Source of the DNA: Firmicutes bacterium UBA3910
GTDB taxonomy: Bacteria > Bacillota > Limnochordia > Darwinibacteriales > Darwinibacteriaceae
DNA: 7,359 nucleotides
NCBI GenBank assembly: GCA_002391465.1
Contig: DGFC01000092.1
Span: 1-7,359 of the forward strand
Direction: 5' to 3'
Positions within the stretch are counted from its first letter, which is position 1. Each line of letters starts with the position of its first letter. Below, piece after piece: positions 6,022 through 7,359 of this stretch. The notes under the pieces are model-generated. The model searched no databases. It was not told the DNA's origin and worked only from the letters and a program-made list of their open reading frames with translations. The position numbers were made by a program, and so were the translations under genes.

Positions 6022-6685
6022 CGGGGAATACCTCCTTCCAGCGCTCCTCGGCCCGGCTCAGTTCCTTTTTGGCCGCTATGGGCTGCAGCACCTTGGTTAA
6101 ATGGGGGTTCTCTAACAAATCGTTATAGGAGCGGATGCCTAAGGCATGCCAATTGCGCAGAATGCCTTCTAAATAGGCAAATCCGGGCGACTTGGCCGAA
6201 ACACGCATTTCTTCAATGGCCACCGCAATCACTTCGTGGGATAGGCCCTTGGTCTCCATCCAATAGAGCAGCTTGCGCATTTCCTCCGGTGTAGGTGCCG
6301 CCACCCTGGTTGTCCAATAATTCACCAGCCATTCAAAGGATGCCTGCTCTTCATCTAAAATACTTTCCTCCGCTGCGGCAGCGGCTTCCTCCACCACAGG
6401 GATGGTCAGTTTGATTTCAATACCCTCGTCGTTGATCCAGCCGCGGTCGGCCAAGAGGGCCAAGAGCTGGCTCACTTCCTGTTCGGGCAGGCCCATCTGC
6501 TCAGCCAGAATGTTGAGCTTTAGGGGCTCCCGCAATTGGGCCATGGCCACTAAATTGATCCAAAGGAGCGCAGCCTTGGGCCCCAAAACCGCTTGATAGT
6601 CTAGAATTTCCTGGGGTATCTGGATGGGCAAGCCTTCCATTCCCCGCAGTAGAATTCCTTTAGTTGTTTGGGACACTACTCCCAT
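6008..6685 (-). CDS. DnaD-domain replication protein (helicase loading)
   Basis: This protein of up to 225 residues has the two-domain DnaD layout. Residues about 20-95 form the N-terminal winged-helix domain (IPQEILDYQAVLGPKAALLWINL, then ILAEQMGLPEQEVSQLLALLADRGWI). An Ala/Glu-rich linker (97-113) leads to the C-terminal DnaD domain (115-190) with the family motif FAYLEGILRNW (169-179; Tyr171, Ile175, Trp179). In B. subtilis DnaD remodels DNA at origins and restart sites and helps load the helicase. The gene overlaps dnaB, fitting a loader-helicase pair. Start choice is open: ATG at 6685 overlaps the ABC-F gene by 10 bases and has AGGAAGG touching it with no spacing. GTG at 6676 sits in a TAGTG junction with AGGAAGG 9 bases upstream and would give 222 residues. 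Membership of the family is clear; the exact function is inferred. Confidence 0.88.
   Translation of the reverse strand: MGVVSQTTKGILLRGMEGLPIQIPQEILDYQAVLGPKAALLWINLVAMAQLREPLKLNILAEQMGLPEQEVSQLLALLADRGWINDEGIEIKLTIPVVEEAAAAAEESILDEEQASFEWLVNYWTTRVAAPTPEEMRKLLYWMETKGLSHEVIAVAIEEMRVSAKSPGFAYLEGILRNWHALGIRSYNDLLENPHLTKVLQPIAAKKELSRAEERWKEVFPDEFD
6030..6037 (-). promoter_or_regulatory. Perfect Shine-Dalgarno of dnaB within the DnaD-like gene
   Basis: AAGGAGGT, fully complementary to the 16S rRNA tail, lies 8 bases before the dnaB ATG and inside the last codons of the upstream gene. It fixes the dnaB start at 6021 in preference to the internal Met14, and suggests that dnaB is translated at least as strongly as the loader gene. 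Confidence 0.85.
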
Positions 6686-7359
6686 CCTTCCTCTTTTTCC
6701 TCAATCAGTTCTGCCCATTCTTCATACTTGCTCTCCAGCTCAGAGCTGAGCTCATGGTATCTGCGCACAACAGCCGCGCTCTCTTCTTCCTGTTCGTAGA
6801 GCTCAGGTGATGCCATCAGCTCCTCCAGCTCGGCCACTTCTTTTTCCAACAACTCAATTTCCGCTTCCATCTCCTGGCGCTTAGCGGCCAGGCGGGCAGA
6901 CGATGGTTTTGTCCTTCTCGGCTTACCAACTCTGGCCTTAACCCTTTTCTCCTCCCGCTCCGCTGCAGCAGCCCGCTCCTGCCGCCGCCTTTCCTCAAAG
7001 CGGGTAAAGTTGCCCACATACTCCCGCAGCGAGCCGTTTTCCATATACCAGATCTTTGTGGCCAGTTTGTCTATAAGATAGCGGTCGTGGGAAGCAAAGA
7101 TAATCGTGCCGCTGAATTCGGACAAGGCACCTTCCAGTGCCTCCCGGCCGAAAATGTCCAAATGGTTGGTTGGCTCGTCCAACAAAAGGAGGTTGGGCCT
7201 ATGGAGAAGGAGCTTAGCCAGGGCTAAACGGTTCCGCTCTCCGCCGCTCAGGGCAGAGGTGGGCTTGAAGACTTCCTCATCTCGGAATAAGAAACGGGCG
7301 AGAACAGAACGGAGAATGCCCAAATCCAATCGGTGCTCTTCGTATAATTCCTCTAACAC
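6676..7359 (-). CDS. ABC-F family ATPase, C-terminal part (5' end beyond the window)
   Basis: The last 227 residues are present; the first codon in the window (GTG) is an internal valine, not a start. The fragment covers the later half of the second ATPase domain: signature ALSGGERNRLALAKLLL (fragment residues 36-52), Walker B LLLLDEPTNHLD (57-68) and the H-loop ASHDRY (89-94). There are no membrane segments. A long charged C-terminal extension follows, with a basic patch (about 138-160) and a predicted coiled coil (160-225, ELLEKEVAELEELMASPELY). This layout resembles B. subtilis YdiF and the Uup-type extension. ABC-F proteins act on ribosomes, binding near the E site, and some give antibiotic resistance; this one looks like a housekeeping type, though that is inferred. 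Its end overlaps the DnaD-like gene. Roughly two thirds of the gene lies beyond the window. Confidence 0.93.
   Translation of the reverse strand: MLEELYEEHRLDLGILRSVLARFLFRDEEVFKPTSALSGGERNRLALAKLLLHRPNLLLLDEPTNHLDIFGREALEGALSEFSGTIIFASHDRYLIDKLATKIWYMENGSLREYVGNFTRFEERRRQERAAAAEREEKRVKARVGKPRRTKPSSARLAAKRQEMEAEIELLEKEVAELEELMASPELYEQEEESAAVVRRYHELSSELESKYEEWAELIEEKEEGWE

Noticed and set aside
7357..7359. GTG at the right edge as the start of the ABC-F gene
   Set aside because: The frame is already in the middle of the second ATPase domain, just before LSGGE. The true start must lie far beyond the window.

Overview
The window comes from a spore-forming member of the Bacillota (Firmicutes), most likely a clostridial or related deep lineage; I cannot name the genus. 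The evidence is a Veg protein, a protein built of DUF3794/SPOCS modules, a LysM/spore-hydrolase-like protein, a DnaD-type replication protein, strong AGGAGG-type ribosome binding sites and near-consensus sigma-A promoters. G+C content looks to be slightly above half by eye. Every gene I accept lies on the minus strand, so transcription runs from right to left. No stretch longer than 300 bases lacks a gene.

Right block (7359 down to 3081), apparently one tightly packed operon: the 3' part of an ABC-F ATPase, a DnaD-like helicase-loading protein, a DnaB-family replicative helicase, an unrecognised 66-residue protein, the 16S rRNA dimethyltransferase RsmA/KsgA, and a YkuK-type RNase H-like protein. 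Neighbours overlap by up to 14 bases or are separated by at most 13 bases. The strong Shine-Dalgarno sites of dnaB and of the YkuK-like gene lie in the end of the gene before, which suggests translational coupling. The block joins replication (DnaD, DnaB) with ribosome functions (ABC-F, RsmA).

Middle (3080 to 2663): veg is a separate transcription unit. Two tandem sigma-A promoters precede it, each with a perfect TTGACA, a 17-base spacer and a TGn extended -10. A GNRA-looped intrinsic terminator follows it. The order rsmA - (inserted gene) - veg resembles Bacillus subtilis ksgA-yabG-veg, but an RNase H-like gene occupies the yabG position.

Left block (2628 to the left edge): a 409-residue protein with a peptidoglycan-binding domain, a LysM domain and a GH18-like domain whose catalytic motif appears destroyed, followed after 86 bases by a protein with three SPOCS-like modules that runs off the window. 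Both look like sporulation or spore-envelope proteins. The most notable items are the degenerate GH18 domain, the tandem veg promoters, the unrecognised 66-residue gene inside a replication/rRNA operon, and the three-module SPOCS protein. I see no mobile element, CRISPR array, tRNA, rRNA or riboswitch.
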